The translations under genes and the position numbers were made by a program. A DNA stretch of 60,640 nucleotides, from assembly GCF_023035875.1 (NCBI RefSeq), contig NZ_CP075389.1:1-60640 (forward strand), written 5' to 3'. Shown one piece after another: positions 7,874 through 15,636 of this stretch (positions are counted from its first letter, which is position 1; each line of letters begins with the position of its first letter). A model generated the notes under the pieces. The model searched no databases. It was not told the origin of the DNA and saw only the letters and a program-made list of their open reading frames with translations. Source of the stretch: Borrelia puertoricensis. Its GTDB lineage: Bacteria > Spirochaetota > Spirochaetia > Borreliales > Borreliaceae.

Positions 7874-8202
7874 ATGCAAATCTCCATATCTAGGGTGTCG
7901 TTTGCAAATTCAAATGTAATGTTTAATTTTTTATTTATAATCGTTGTTTCAATGTTGATAGCGTCAATCTTTAGGTCTTGTATAATATTTGAAAGGTAAG
8001 TTTTAATTTGTGTTAAAGAGCTTACCTTAGCAAATCTTAAAGCTAAATCATAATCAAATCCCCAATTAGGAGCATTTTTAATACTACCCTTTGGAGTTTT
8101 AAGGAAAATAAATAAACGTTGCTTTTGTTCGTTTATTCCATTAATTAATGCTAAGTCCTCATTAAAGACAGAATTAAATTGATTGTCAATTTGTAAATCC
8201 AA
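7870..8202 (-). CDS. gp25/gpW-like baseplate wedge protein
   Basis: 110 residues with the fold pattern of phage baseplate gp25-like proteins: an N-terminal segment (INGINEQKQRLFIFLKTPKGS), a conserved NWGFDYD, then a helix (SLTQIKTYLSNIIQDL) and a beta ending (LNITFEFAND). gp25 homologues often show 'GSvp..p.fG.dl' at this place. It lies immediately before the baseplate J-like gene, the usual order. The start is TTG with GAGGG 8 nt upstream; no ATG fits. The stop overlaps the next gene (ATGA). Confidence 0.72.
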   Translation of the reverse strand: MDLQIDNQFNSVFNEDLALINGINEQKQRLFIFLKTPKGSIKNAPNWGFDYDLALRFAKVSSLTQIKTYLSNIIQDLKIDAINIETTIINKKLNITFEFANDTLDMEICI

Positions 8203-8249
8203 TGTCTAACCCTCAAGTTAGCAAGTATATTGCTTAATTTAACAAAAAC

Positions 8250-8792
8250 CTATTTAAGTAACATATTTATCTTAGTTGTAATCTTTGTAAGATTACTGTA
8301 AAAACTAGGATCAACGACTGATTGTCCAGTAACCCTTAAATTGTATAGACAAGAGACAATCTCTTCTAGTACTGCCTTTAAACTTGTATTATTAGCTTTA
8401 ATGTCTATTGGGTGTTGTATGTCAATTGCAAAGTCATTAACTTTGATAGTAACATTTTGCATATTAATAGGCTTTAGAATATAGAAATAGTTTTTATCAA
8501 AATAATTATCATCATCCTCATTAAAAAGGTTAATACTACTTTGAAGAAGGATAACACTCTCACCTTCGCTAAGATTAAAGTGCATATTTGATATATTTCG
8601 TGTTTTAATCTCTAAATCTGTCTCTCCAGAGAGTAAAACAACACCTTCTTGTGTAGAGGAGTTAAAAGATTTAATTATTCCTAGCCTAGAGATAAAGATG
8701 TTTCTGTAAGTCCATAGTTTGATCTCTTCTTGTGTTAGTGCTGAACCTTTCATTTGGCTATTCATTCTGTATATTTCATAATTCAAGTTCAT
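8250..8792 (-). CDS. DUF777 family, baseplate spike-like protein
   Basis: 180 residues. An early LGIIKSFN...GVVLLSGE block looks like an OB-type beta domain as in gp138/gpV baseplate spikes. The C-terminal helix (SLKAVLEEIVSCLYNLRV ... LTKITTKINMLL) matches the usual helical end of the same group. It lies between the hub protein (DUF693) and the gp25-like gene, where a spike is expected. The best ribosome binding site (GGAG) is rather far from the ATG (about 13 nt), so the start is less certain. Confidence 0.72.
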   Translation of the reverse strand: MNLNYEIYRMNSQMKGSALTQEEIKLWTYRNIFISRLGIIKSFNSSTQEGVVLLSGETDLEIKTRNISNMHFNLSEGESVILLQSSINLFNEDDDNYFDKNYFYILKPINMQNVTIKVNDFAIDIQHPIDIKANNTSLKAVLEEIVSCLYNLRVTGQSVVDPSFYSNLTKITTKINMLLK

Positions 8793-8794
8793 AT

Positions 8795-9769
8795 TTATTT
8801 AGCTTCTCCTTTGATATTTAAATAATTAGAGTCATCATAAAGCTTCAAGGTAAGTGAGCACTCACCAGTATTGCTTAAAGCAGCACTAGTCTCTATAATG
8901 CTACTCTTAACTTCACTCCCCAGAGAGTCTAGAAATTTGACCCTATCACCAACTTTTAGTTTGTGTGTATACATAATCTTGGCATTCCAATATATAAGTC
9001 TTATATTGCGGGTACTTCCGATAGCAATTTCTTGTTGCGGGATAAAGTGAAGACCAAAATCTTCAAGTAGTAAATAATTTGTATGTCCAGCTTCAGGTGT
9101 TGCGTTAGTAAAGATATAATTACACTCAACATGCTCAAGTCCTAGAGTTGATTCTTTAATAATTTGTCTTTGATCTTTAGGTATAATATCTGTCCTAACA
9201 CTTTGAACATACTTTTTAGTTATCTTTTCAATAAACTCAAGAGGAGTATTTGCACAAAAACTCTCATCTATAATTTTTGTTCTATCAGCATAACTCATAT
9301 TGATTATATGTCTATTAGGAAATGCTATAGAGATGGCATTCTCTACACTCATGCCTTGAAATTGATTTATGTCAAGTTTGCGATTGAAATAATTACTTTT
9401 TGTTGACAGATGAACTTCAAGATCAACACTAAAATCACCAGTATCATAATCAGTACTCATAGGAACACCTAAATACCCTGACATAATAAAATCATAATCT
9501 CTAGAGTCAGCAAATTTTTTATAAAATATCTTTACAATATCTCCTTCATTTACATTACGAGTAAAATCAAGAGATAAATTCCAAAGAGTTAGCTTGATTC
9601 TCTTTGCACACACATAATTATTGCTTGAGTAAATATCAGATATTGATATGTCAATGTGTATACCGTCTTCAGTTTTAATTATGATTTTAGGTTTTTCTTC
9701 TGATGTGCTAGTTTGACTTAGGTTATAAAATTCGATTTTAAAGTCGTATTTGATAAGCCTGAGATCCAT
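8795..9769 (-). CDS. DUF693 family, tail hub (gpD/gp27-like) protein
   Basis: About 324 residues. The N-terminal half has the pattern of phage late-control/hub proteins: an RIKLTLWNLSLDF strand, then NEGDIVKIFYKK and FIMSGYLGVP (roughly 55-105), and later LKVGDRVKFLDSLG near the C-terminus. It probably forms the ring on which the spike sits. I chose the ATG at 9769, which has AAAGGA 7 nt upstream; the longer frame starting at 9790 lacks a site and overlaps the previous gene. Confidence 0.75.
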   Translation of the reverse strand: MDLRLIKYDFKIEFYNLSQTSTSEEKPKIIIKTEDGIHIDISISDIYSSNNYVCAKRIKLTLWNLSLDFTRNVNEGDIVKIFYKKFADSRDYDFIMSGYLGVPMSTDYDTGDFSVDLEVHLSTKSNYFNRKLDINQFQGMSVENAISIAFPNRHIINMSYADRTKIIDESFCANTPLEFIEKITKKYVQSVRTDIIPKDQRQIIKESTLGLEHVECNYIFTNATPEAGHTNYLLLEDFGLHFIPQQEIAIGSTRNIRLIYWNAKIMYTHKLKVGDRVKFLDSLGSEVKSSIIETSAALSNTGECSLTLKLYDDSNYLNIKGEAK

Positions 9770-9773
9770 TTTC

Positions 9774-10409
9774 TTATCCTTTATATACATTAAATGTTTT
9801 AAGAACTTCTAATGTGAGACTAATTTCAACCTCATCAAGGTATACTGTGTCTTTAAGGGTAAGAGATGTAATTGCAACTATGCTTCTAAACCCTAGAGTT
9901 GGGCTGTAGAGGCTAAATGGTACACTCTCTTGAACTCTGTTAACCAGTTGTTGTTTTGCTAAATTACTAGTATGAGGAAAAATTAACTTTCCAAAAGCCG
10001 TACTGGTTGAAAAATTAAGCAGTTCCTTATAAGCACTAGTTAATACAGCATTATTTAGTGTGATAACTTCGCCAGTAAAAGTTGGATTGTAGCTTACATA
10101 TTCAGCTTTACGTGTATAATAGTCAATTACAGGACGTTTTGAACATGTTGTGGTGTAAGTTGTGCTAATTAGTTCACTTTTAGGTAAAATGAAGAACCCT
10201 TGAGGGACATATCCAAGTCCTTTAAAGTCCATCCTTGGACATAAACTTAAGAAATTATATGCCATAAACACAGTAGAGATTTCATTAAATGTTTCTTTAA
10301 GAATATTTGTTATTTGTGATGGTGTAAGATTTAAAGGGTCTAGGGTTGCCTTTAGGGGTGCTGTGTCTTTGTATTTATAAGTAAAATCAGTTGTAATTTG
10401 TGATATCAT
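9774..10409 (-). CDS. DUF792 family tail protein, probable baseplate hub assembly
   Basis: 211 residues, coded between the tape measure and the hub gene. The C-terminal part (SIVAITSLTLKDTVYLDEVEISLTLEVLKTF) resembles the end of small hub/LysM-less proteins that bridge tape measure and hub in contractile phages ('...I.sls..rd..D.lei.l.l.ev'). No enzymatic motif or membrane segment is visible. Function inferred mainly from gene order. Confidence 0.65.
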   Translation of the reverse strand: MISQITTDFTYKYKDTAPLKATLDPLNLTPSQITNILKETFNEISTVFMAYNFLSLCPRMDFKGLGYVPQGFFILPKSELISTTYTTTCSKRPVIDYYTRKAEYVSYNPTFTGEVITLNNAVLTSAYKELLNFSTSTAFGKLIFPHTSNLAKQQLVNRVQESVPFSLYSPTLGFRSIVAITSLTLKDTVYLDEVEISLTLEVLKTFNVYKG

Positions 10410-10413
10410 ATAT

Positions 10414-11688
10414 TTAAGGTGTCCTTATACTTGAATCTTCTTCTGTTTTAAGTTTATCAAGACTCTTACCACCATCTCCGCCTAAAAATTTAGGAAGTAT
10501 TGCTTTAAGTCTTGCAATTAATGCGTCTAGAGAAAAAATACTTTTAATGCCCTTTATTAAAGGGTCGGTAACATGTGTTTGAAAATTAAACGTTAAAGCC
10601 CAATCGAGTATTTTGTTTAAAGAAGTAACTAACGGTTCTAATACCTTGGCAGTAAGTTTTGAACCTGTGTCATTAAGCTTTTCTAAGCTACTTTTAGCCT
10701 CTTCGCTCGAGCTTGAGTAAGTAGGAAATTTAAGTGAGTTCCAATCGTTAATTACTTCCTTTAGTTTATGACTTCTGTAATCAAGGGCCTGGCCTGGTGC
10801 TAGTATGTCATATTCCATTGCGGCTCGTTCATTATATTTACCAGTAAACTCTTTAAATGAGCTCATAATGTCATAAAGAGGACCGCTTTTACCTTGCAAG
10901 AATTCTACTACTGCTTTGGTAGCCGAGTTAGTATCATCAACAACCCCAGTAGATTTAAGCTTTGCAGCAAATTCTACTGCCTTTTTAAGATTACTTTCAT
11001 TGTTTTGACCTAAAAATACGAGTTCTTTTCTAATTATCCCAGCCAAGTTTAGGAAATCTTCTCTCTCTAAATCCCTTTCAAATCCGGAAATTCCTTTAAG
11101 CATACCACTTAGTGATTTCTTCTCACCTTCTGTAAATACTTTTGAAGTAATTGAATGTGTTTTACTTAATTTTGCATTGTCTTCTAAAGATTTCTTAGCA
11201 TAACTAAATATTCCCGAAGCACCACTACTAACAGCATTTCCAAGAGCAGTCCCAGCAGCGATTTTTAAAATACTAGCGCCTTTAAGAATACTACTTTGAA
11301 CGGTTTTGTTAAGTGCTATTTCTTTGTGCCGCCCACGTTTCAAATTTTCATATTCTAGTAGTCTTAGCTCTTTAGTTGACATTAAGGAATGCTTGAATGC
11401 TTTTCGCCTAGCGTTTTCAAATGTGTATCCAAGCTTAATGAGTTTTTTAGTCTCACTGAGTCTAAACTTTTCTACACCCTCCCTTAAACGTTCATATTTG
11501 TTTTGTTTAGATAGTTCACGTTTCTTCTCATATAAATTGTGTTTTAATATATCCTTAGTACTCTTTAGATGTGATCGCTTAGGTTTAATTAAACGTTCTA
11601 GTTTAGAAATGTCGCTCTCTAAAGATTTGCGAGTTGATGCGTGATCAAGTACACCTTTAAATTTAATTGTAAATTTTGTTGTGTTCAT
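10414..11688 (-). CDS. DUF759 family tail tape measure protein
   Basis: 424 residues, the longest tail protein apart from the duplicated capsid gene. It has a highly charged helical N-terminal half (about 20-130), a small-residue hydrophobic patch (ASILKIAAGTALGNAVSSG at about 148-166) and a helical C-terminal half, the usual design of a tape measure. It follows two small genes in the tail-chaperone position. By the general rule of about 0.15 nm per residue it would set a tail near 60 nm; this is an estimate. The ATG overlaps the previous stop by 4 nt. Confidence 0.8.
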   Translation of the reverse strand: MNTTKFTIKFKGVLDHASTRKSLESDISKLERLIKPKRSHLKSTKDILKHNLYEKKRELSKQNKYERLREGVEKFRLSETKKLIKLGYTFENARRKAFKHSLMSTKELRLLEYENLKRGRHKEIALNKTVQSSILKGASILKIAAGTALGNAVSSGASGIFSYAKKSLEDNAKLSKTHSITSKVFTEGEKKSLSGMLKGISGFERDLEREDFLNLAGIIRKELVFLGQNNESNLKKAVEFAAKLKSTGVVDDTNSATKAVVEFLQGKSGPLYDIMSSFKEFTGKYNERAAMEYDILAPGQALDYRSHKLKEVINDWNSLKFPTYSSSSEEAKSSLEKLNDTGSKLTAKVLEPLVTSLNKILDWALTFNFQTHVTDPLIKGIKSIFSLDALIARLKAILPKFLGGDGGKSLDKLKTEEDSSIRTP

Positions 11689-11921
11689 AATACACCTTTA
11701 CTAAGGAACATTTCAAATATTTGCTTTTCAAGTTTAAGTTCAGATATTTTGTTAACTTCCATTAAATCTTTATAATTTAGTGTTTTGACGTCATTTAAAG
11801 TGCAAACACCCATGATAATTGGAAAGAAATATTTGTTTTGTTTTATCTCTTCAAGTAGCTTAAAATATTCAAGCTTAGTTTCATGTAATACTTGTATATA
11901 CTCATTACTACTGCTTTTCAT
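11685..11921 (-). CDS. DUF1322 family small protein, possible tail assembly chaperone
   Basis: 78 residues, helical, acidic to neutral, no signal or membrane segment. It lies between DUF1473 and the tape measure, where phages encode tail assembly chaperones that coat the tape measure. In many phages the two chaperone frames are joined by a -1 frameshift; here a stop codon, a 16-nt gap and a new ATG separate them and I see no slippery heptamer. Function is inferred from position only. Confidence 0.65.
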   Translation of the reverse strand: MKSSSNEYIQVLHETKLEYFKLLEEIKQNKYFFPIIMGVCTLNDVKTLNYKDLMEVNKISELKLEKQIFEMFLSKGVL

Positions 11922-11937
11922 AAATTTTAAATACCTT

Positions 11938-12360
11938 CTATATTTTGATATTTTGTATTATCTCTTCATAATTCCAACTATCATCAATGTAATCAAATTG
12001 TATAAAGCCACTAGTATTATTTAGATAATGACTTAAGTAAACTAAATTTGGTCTCTTAAAGTCAGGATCTGATTTGAATGTATCAAACTGAATTGAGTAA
12101 AGTATGGCTTGAAGATATTCTTTATAGTAAGTAATGTACTCTCTATTTTCATTTAAGATAAGATAAAATTCATCTAAAAATCCAGGTTTAATCATTAAAT
12201 TAGTAATTTCGTTTAAGTATTTAATTTCATTTAGTTTATGTATGCCTTCACTTTGTGAAAATCCTAATATAGAGTCCCACTTGTAAACAGGAAGTACTCT
12301 AACTTCAAATGTATGCGTCTTACTTTTAGTTAAAATATTCATTTTGTAACGTGTAATCAC
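11938..12360 (-). CDS. DUF1473 family protein, possible tail assembly chaperone
   Basis: 140 residues with an N-terminal beta segment (THTFEVRVLPVYKWDSILGF) and a helical remainder. It directly follows the tail tube gene and precedes DUF1322 and the tape measure, the standard place for the first tail assembly chaperone. The start is GTG at 12360, with AAGGAGG just upstream; an internal ATG at 12342 is the alternative. Confidence 0.65.
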   Translation of the reverse strand: MITRYKMNILTKSKTHTFEVRVLPVYKWDSILGFSQSEGIHKLNEIKYLNEITNLMIKPGFLDEFYLILNENREYITYYKEYLQAILYSIQFDTFKSDPDFKRPNLVYLSHYLNNTSGFIQFDYIDDSWNYEEIIQNIKI

Positions 12361-12382
12361 AAATCCTCCTTAATTATTAAAT

Positions 12383-12802
12383 TTAATTGTCAACTGTGCA
12401 TCCAACAGCTCTTATCTCAAAAGTAACTTTTTCAGCTTCAACAGAGTAACTTCTTGAAGGTTCTTCTGCAAAAAATGCAGAGTTAGATATGATTTTGATG
12501 TCTTCTAGGTCATTGAATACTAAATCTAACATTCTTTCATTTTTACTTTTGGATATGTTATAAAATTGGTCTTTTGAAAGCTTTGTTAGGAGTTTGTAAT
12601 CATAAGTACCAATTGAAACCTCAATATTGAATATGAAAACAATGGTTCTAGGGTCTCTAAAGCTAACTATAGGCATTCCTCTATCTTCACTGCTAGCTAC
12701 CGCTCTTGTTGTAGGTTCACTTGTAAGTTCTAACTTACCGCTTTGAATCTCATGGCCGCCAATAGAGAAAACTATGTTTCTTAAATCATAACATTGTGTC
12801 AT
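12383..12802 (-). CDS. DUF1463 family, probable tail tube protein
   Basis: 139 residues, mostly beta. The opening YDLRNIVFSIGGHEIQSGKLELTSEP and the later block FRDPRTIVFIFNIEVSIGTYDY, followed by a helix (LLTKLSKDQFYNISKSK), fit the layout of contractile-phage tube proteins ('f.dv....g...i.Gf..g......'). It lies just after the sheath-like gene, the canonical sheath-tube order. A clear AAAGGAG site precedes the ATG. Confidence 0.72.
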   Translation of the reverse strand: MTQCYDLRNIVFSIGGHEIQSGKLELTSEPTTRAVASSEDRGMPIVSFRDPRTIVFIFNIEVSIGTYDYKLLTKLSKDQFYNISKSKNERMLDLVFNDLEDIKIISNSAFFAEEPSRSYSVEAEKVTFEIRAVGCTVDN

Positions 12803-12805
12803 TTC

Positions 12806-13933
12806 TTAAGTCTCCTTTAAGCTATTTAAGTAATTTTGTATATCTTGTGCTGTAATGTTTAGAAGAACTGCGTTCATAGAGTAGTTATAAGTAATCTCTA
12901 CTGATAAGAAAAGCTTTAGAGCTTGTGTTGGTGATATTTGGGTTTTAAGATTAGAGTACGCAACAATTACACCCCTATCAATGAAACGTTTAAGCATACA
13001 CTCAACAGCCGCACTGTAAGCATTGTCTCGCTTACCTGAGAGTTGCAATTCTGATAATTTACTATTTTGTCTGTTATTAAAATTCCATACTCTAATAAGC
13101 TGTGATGTAAGTTCATATTTGATATAATGATAAGTGAAAATTTCATCAATTGGAGCACCTTCAAGTGTGACTCCTTCTTTAAAAGCTTTAACACCATCAA
13201 GACCAGTCTCATTAAGCAGTGCATAAAAATTAATATTCGCGTTCCGAAGTTTAGAAATTGTATCATTATCAGTAATAGGCTCCAAGCTGCTAAATTTGAG
13301 TCCATAAGGATTAGCAGCTTGAAATATGCTAGCTTCATGTAAGTATTTAGATATAAATCTTAAGTGAAGATGTGCATCACCTTGTGAGTGGATAACAATA
13401 ATTTTAGATTTAGAATTCGCACCATCTTTAAACAACTCTTTTACTTCAGATTCTTTTGTTGCAAATACAAAAAAGTGCTTATCGTCTTTAAAATGTGTAT
13501 AATCATCTTTGTAAAGTACAAGCCCATCACCACCATCACTGTTATTTACGTAAGTGTTTATAAGTACAATAAATGTATATCTATTGTCTTTAAGCTCTGA
13601 TTTTATTGCTTTTGATTCAGTTCCTTCTTTATATATGAGTAGTTTAACTGATTTAAGTCCAGAATCACCTGCTGAGAAGAATGCTTGGATTGCTCCCTTT
13701 AAGTATTCCTTCTCTTTACCAAATTCATCATCACTATTACTTCCTTCCTTCTCAAGTACATCAATTTGTCTCTCAAAGCTATTTATATTTAAGTTTAATA
13801 TCTTAATCTTAGGCGTTGTGGTGTTAACTTTAATTTTGGAACATTTGTACACAAGTAAAGGTGTGTAGTAATTTACATAATTTATATCTAATTTAGAATG
13901 TACCAAATTCACACTAATTGTATCTTGTGGCAT
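12806..13933 (-). CDS. DUF787 family, probable tail sheath protein
   Basis: 375 residues. The C-terminal half contains NINFYALLNETGLDGVKAF, EGVTLEGAPIDEIFTYHYIK and a later ALKLFLSVEITYNYSMNAV, which follow the pattern of sheath proteins of the DUF3383 type (conserved 'nyYa...g......G...dG..iD.i.....l...l'). If so, the particle has a contractile tail. Strong AAGGAGG site; the next upstream gene ends 1 nt before the start. Distant homology judged by eye. Confidence 0.7.
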   Translation of the reverse strand: MPQDTISVNLVHSKLDINYVNYYTPLLVYKCSKIKVNTTTPKIKILNLNINSFERQIDVLEKEGSNSDDEFGKEKEYLKGAIQAFFSAGDSGLKSVKLLIYKEGTESKAIKSELKDNRYTFIVLINTYVNNSDGGDGLVLYKDDYTHFKDDKHFFVFATKESEVKELFKDGANSKSKIIVIHSQGDAHLHLRFISKYLHEASIFQAANPYGLKFSSLEPITDNDTISKLRNANINFYALLNETGLDGVKAFKEGVTLEGAPIDEIFTYHYIKYELTSQLIRVWNFNNRQNSKLSELQLSGKRDNAYSAAVECMLKRFIDRGVIVAYSNLKTQISPTQALKLFLSVEITYNYSMNAVLLNITAQDIQNYLNSLKET

Positions 13934-14479
13934 TTACTTCTCCTCCTTAATTAGTTGTTCGATTACTTGCACACTAGCTTTAAAAGCTTGATTGCAACAA
14001 TATGCAGCATTGCTATAATTAGAATCAATTTTAACAAGTCCACTATTTTGCATATTTGTTGTAGGATAAATATAAAAATTAAGTTCAGTTAAGTACCGCT
14101 CATCTTCACTTTGCAGCGTTACCTTATGAGTATTCTCATAAATAAAATCACTAAGTAGACTATAGATTTGAAACATTGTGTAATAAGCATCTCTCTCTTT
14201 AGAGCTTATAACCTGACTTAAGATGAATATTTGAAAATTCAGGACAAACTCATTCACATTCTTATAAAATGCACCAGCTCTTGAGCCTAATGTTAGGTCA
14301 TCCATATTTTCAAATTTAATTGCAATAATGTTTGCACACTCAAGAGTGTATTTAGACATGTATGGATGATTGTATGTATTAATTAAATCTAAATTTAGAG
14401 CTAATTTAGAAGTACGTTCTTTAAAATTTTTAAAATACGAGATTAGGCTTTTATGTATGTCTTTTGTACTTAATATCAC
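13934..14479 (-). CDS. DUF764 family, possible tail terminator
   Basis: 181 residues, mixed alpha/beta, with no export signal. It lies between the gp10-like connector gene and the sheath, the place of the tail terminator/completion protein. It begins with GTG at 14479, overlapping the previous stop as GTGA, with AGGA 7 nt upstream, so the two genes are translationally coupled. Function from position only; family name from memory. Confidence 0.65.
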   Translation of the reverse strand: MILSTKDIHKSLISYFKNFKERTSKLALNLDLINTYNHPYMSKYTLECANIIAIKFENMDDLTLGSRAGAFYKNVNEFVLNFQIFILSQVISSKERDAYYTMFQIYSLLSDFIYENTHKVTLQSEDERYLTELNFYIYPTTNMQNSGLVKIDSNYSNAAYCCNQAFKASVQVIEQLIKEEK

Positions 14480-14844
14480 TCATTTATCCTATAGCTAATA
14501 GAATGTATCATCTCCTCAGTATCAACTAGAGTAACTTCTGGATGATGCGAACCTTTATCTCTCTTAAAGTCAATTGTCTTGCTAGATAGTGCGGGTTTTA
14601 CCTTTTTTGACATGACATAATTTGTGTAATAAGTAATAAATGCTTCTCCTATAGCTTGCATGCCTTTTTTTGGACTTTTAAGAAAACAGGTTCTTATATA
14701 AGGTGTATTTATATACTCTCTAAATTCATAAGCCTCAGCTACAGAATAAAGATGTGACCTTATAGGCAATTTGCTACTACCCATCTGATGAAGACTTGCA
14801 ATTTTAGCATTGCGTTTATCAAACCAACCAATCTCTACTTCCAT
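14476..14844 (-). CDS. HK97 gp10-like head-tail connector
   Basis: 122 residues. The start EIGWFDKRNAKIASLHQMG followed by LPIRSHLY matches the common head-tail connector pattern 'vGf.d..yA..hefGt...parpfl', and LVDTEEMIHSISYRI at the C-terminus matches 'L.dTG.l..si.y.v'. Such proteins join neck and tail. It lies between DUF1506 and DUF764 in the connector cluster. The ATG has AAGGA about 8 nt upstream and overlaps the preceding gene by 10 nt. Confidence 0.7.
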   Translation of the reverse strand: MEVEIGWFDKRNAKIASLHQMGSSKLPIRSHLYSVAEAYEFREYINTPYIRTCFLKSPKKGMQAIGEAFITYYTNYVMSKKVKPALSSKTIDFKRDKGSHHPEVTLVDTEEMIHSISYRINE

Positions 14845-15215
14845 TCTACTTCCTTCAAAATCATAGTAAGATAGCCAATACTAGAGTCGATACTTAAAAT
14901 TTCATAAAATGTACTTTGAGCTGAAATTCTATCTTTAAGTTCAAACTCTAGACTAGAGGTAGTATAAAGTTTATGAAGTGACTTAACATCATAAAGATTA
15001 ATTTCAGGTAAACTTGCAAGCGTGTCAGCTTTGATACTAAAGAGTACCCCTGTAAACTTGCTAAACTTACCCTTATCATAAGTTATCTCATGGGAATCTA
15101 ACTCCTCACACTTAGAGTAATTACCTTTGTGAAGTTTGAAATTCTCTTCATTTTGAAAGTAAGAGATTACTCTTGATGCTAGTCTTGAAAACCCATTTCT
15201 AACGTTACTAATCAC
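14835..15215 (-). CDS. DUF1506 family, probable neck/head-closure protein
   Basis: About 126 residues. I place the start at GTG 15215: it overlaps the previous stop as GTGA and has AGGA 8 nt upstream; the longer frame begins with TTG at 15236. The C-terminal part (AQSTFYEILSIDSSIGYLTMILKEVEW) resembles small stopper/head-closure proteins, which have a short beta-barrel ending with 'y.i..i.....y..l.l.e...'. Position between the DUF3890 connector and the gp10-like gene supports a neck role. Confidence 0.66.
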   Translation of the reverse strand: MISNVRNGFSRLASRVISYFQNEENFKLHKGNYSKCEELDSHEITYDKGKFSKFTGVLFSIKADTLASLPEINLYDVKSLHKLYTTSSLEFELKDRISAQSTFYEILSIDSSIGYLTMILKEVEWK

Positions 15216-15607
15216 TTTATAAATCCTATACAACAAGAGGGCATGTTTGTTTGGCTTTTTAGAGCACCAAGTAGCGATTCAAACTGTCTACAAAAACTTA
15301 AATTAGTATTAGCCTCATTACTAGCAGGATGATATGAAATTTCAAGCTCATTTAGCTTTTCATTTTTAATCCTCTCAAGGCCAAATTCACGTATTACTCC
15401 TGCTTGACTTAGCTTGCAGCCTATATAGTAACAAAGCAGTAATATCAGACTTGAGGAGCTAAGCATACGAGCATCAATGCTTTTAGTAATTATTATCATC
15501 TCAAGTAATTCTGTGTAAGTTTCAAACTGTGTAAATGATAATATGTCTTCATTTAAGTTAAGTAAACTTAAGACTTTACTGTGAAGTGTTTGAAGCTCGC
15601 CTGACAT
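15212..15607 (-). CDS. DUF3890 family, probable head-tail adaptor
   Basis: 131 residues, helical, first gene downstream of the major capsid gene, where gp6-like adaptors that bind the portal ring are usually encoded. A hydrophobic helix (SSLILLLCYYIGCKLSQ, about 52-68) is short and contains polar residues, so I do not call it a membrane segment. The ATG has GAGGAG upstream. The family label is from memory and the role from order. Confidence 0.65.
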   Translation of the reverse strand: MSGELQTLHSKVLSLLNLNEDILSFTQFETYTELLEMIIITKSIDARMLSSSSLILLLCYYIGCKLSQAGVIREFGLERIKNEKLNELEISYHPASNEANTNLSFCRQFESLLGALKSQTNMPSCCIGFIK

Positions 15608-15636
15608 ATCTTCTCCTCTCCTAATAATTATTAACT

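Noticed and set aside
11685..12360. Programmed frameshift joining DUF1473 and DUF1322, as in many tail chaperones
   Set aside because: A stop codon and a 16-nt gap separate the frames, the second has its own ATG, and no slippery heptamer is present near the end of the first.
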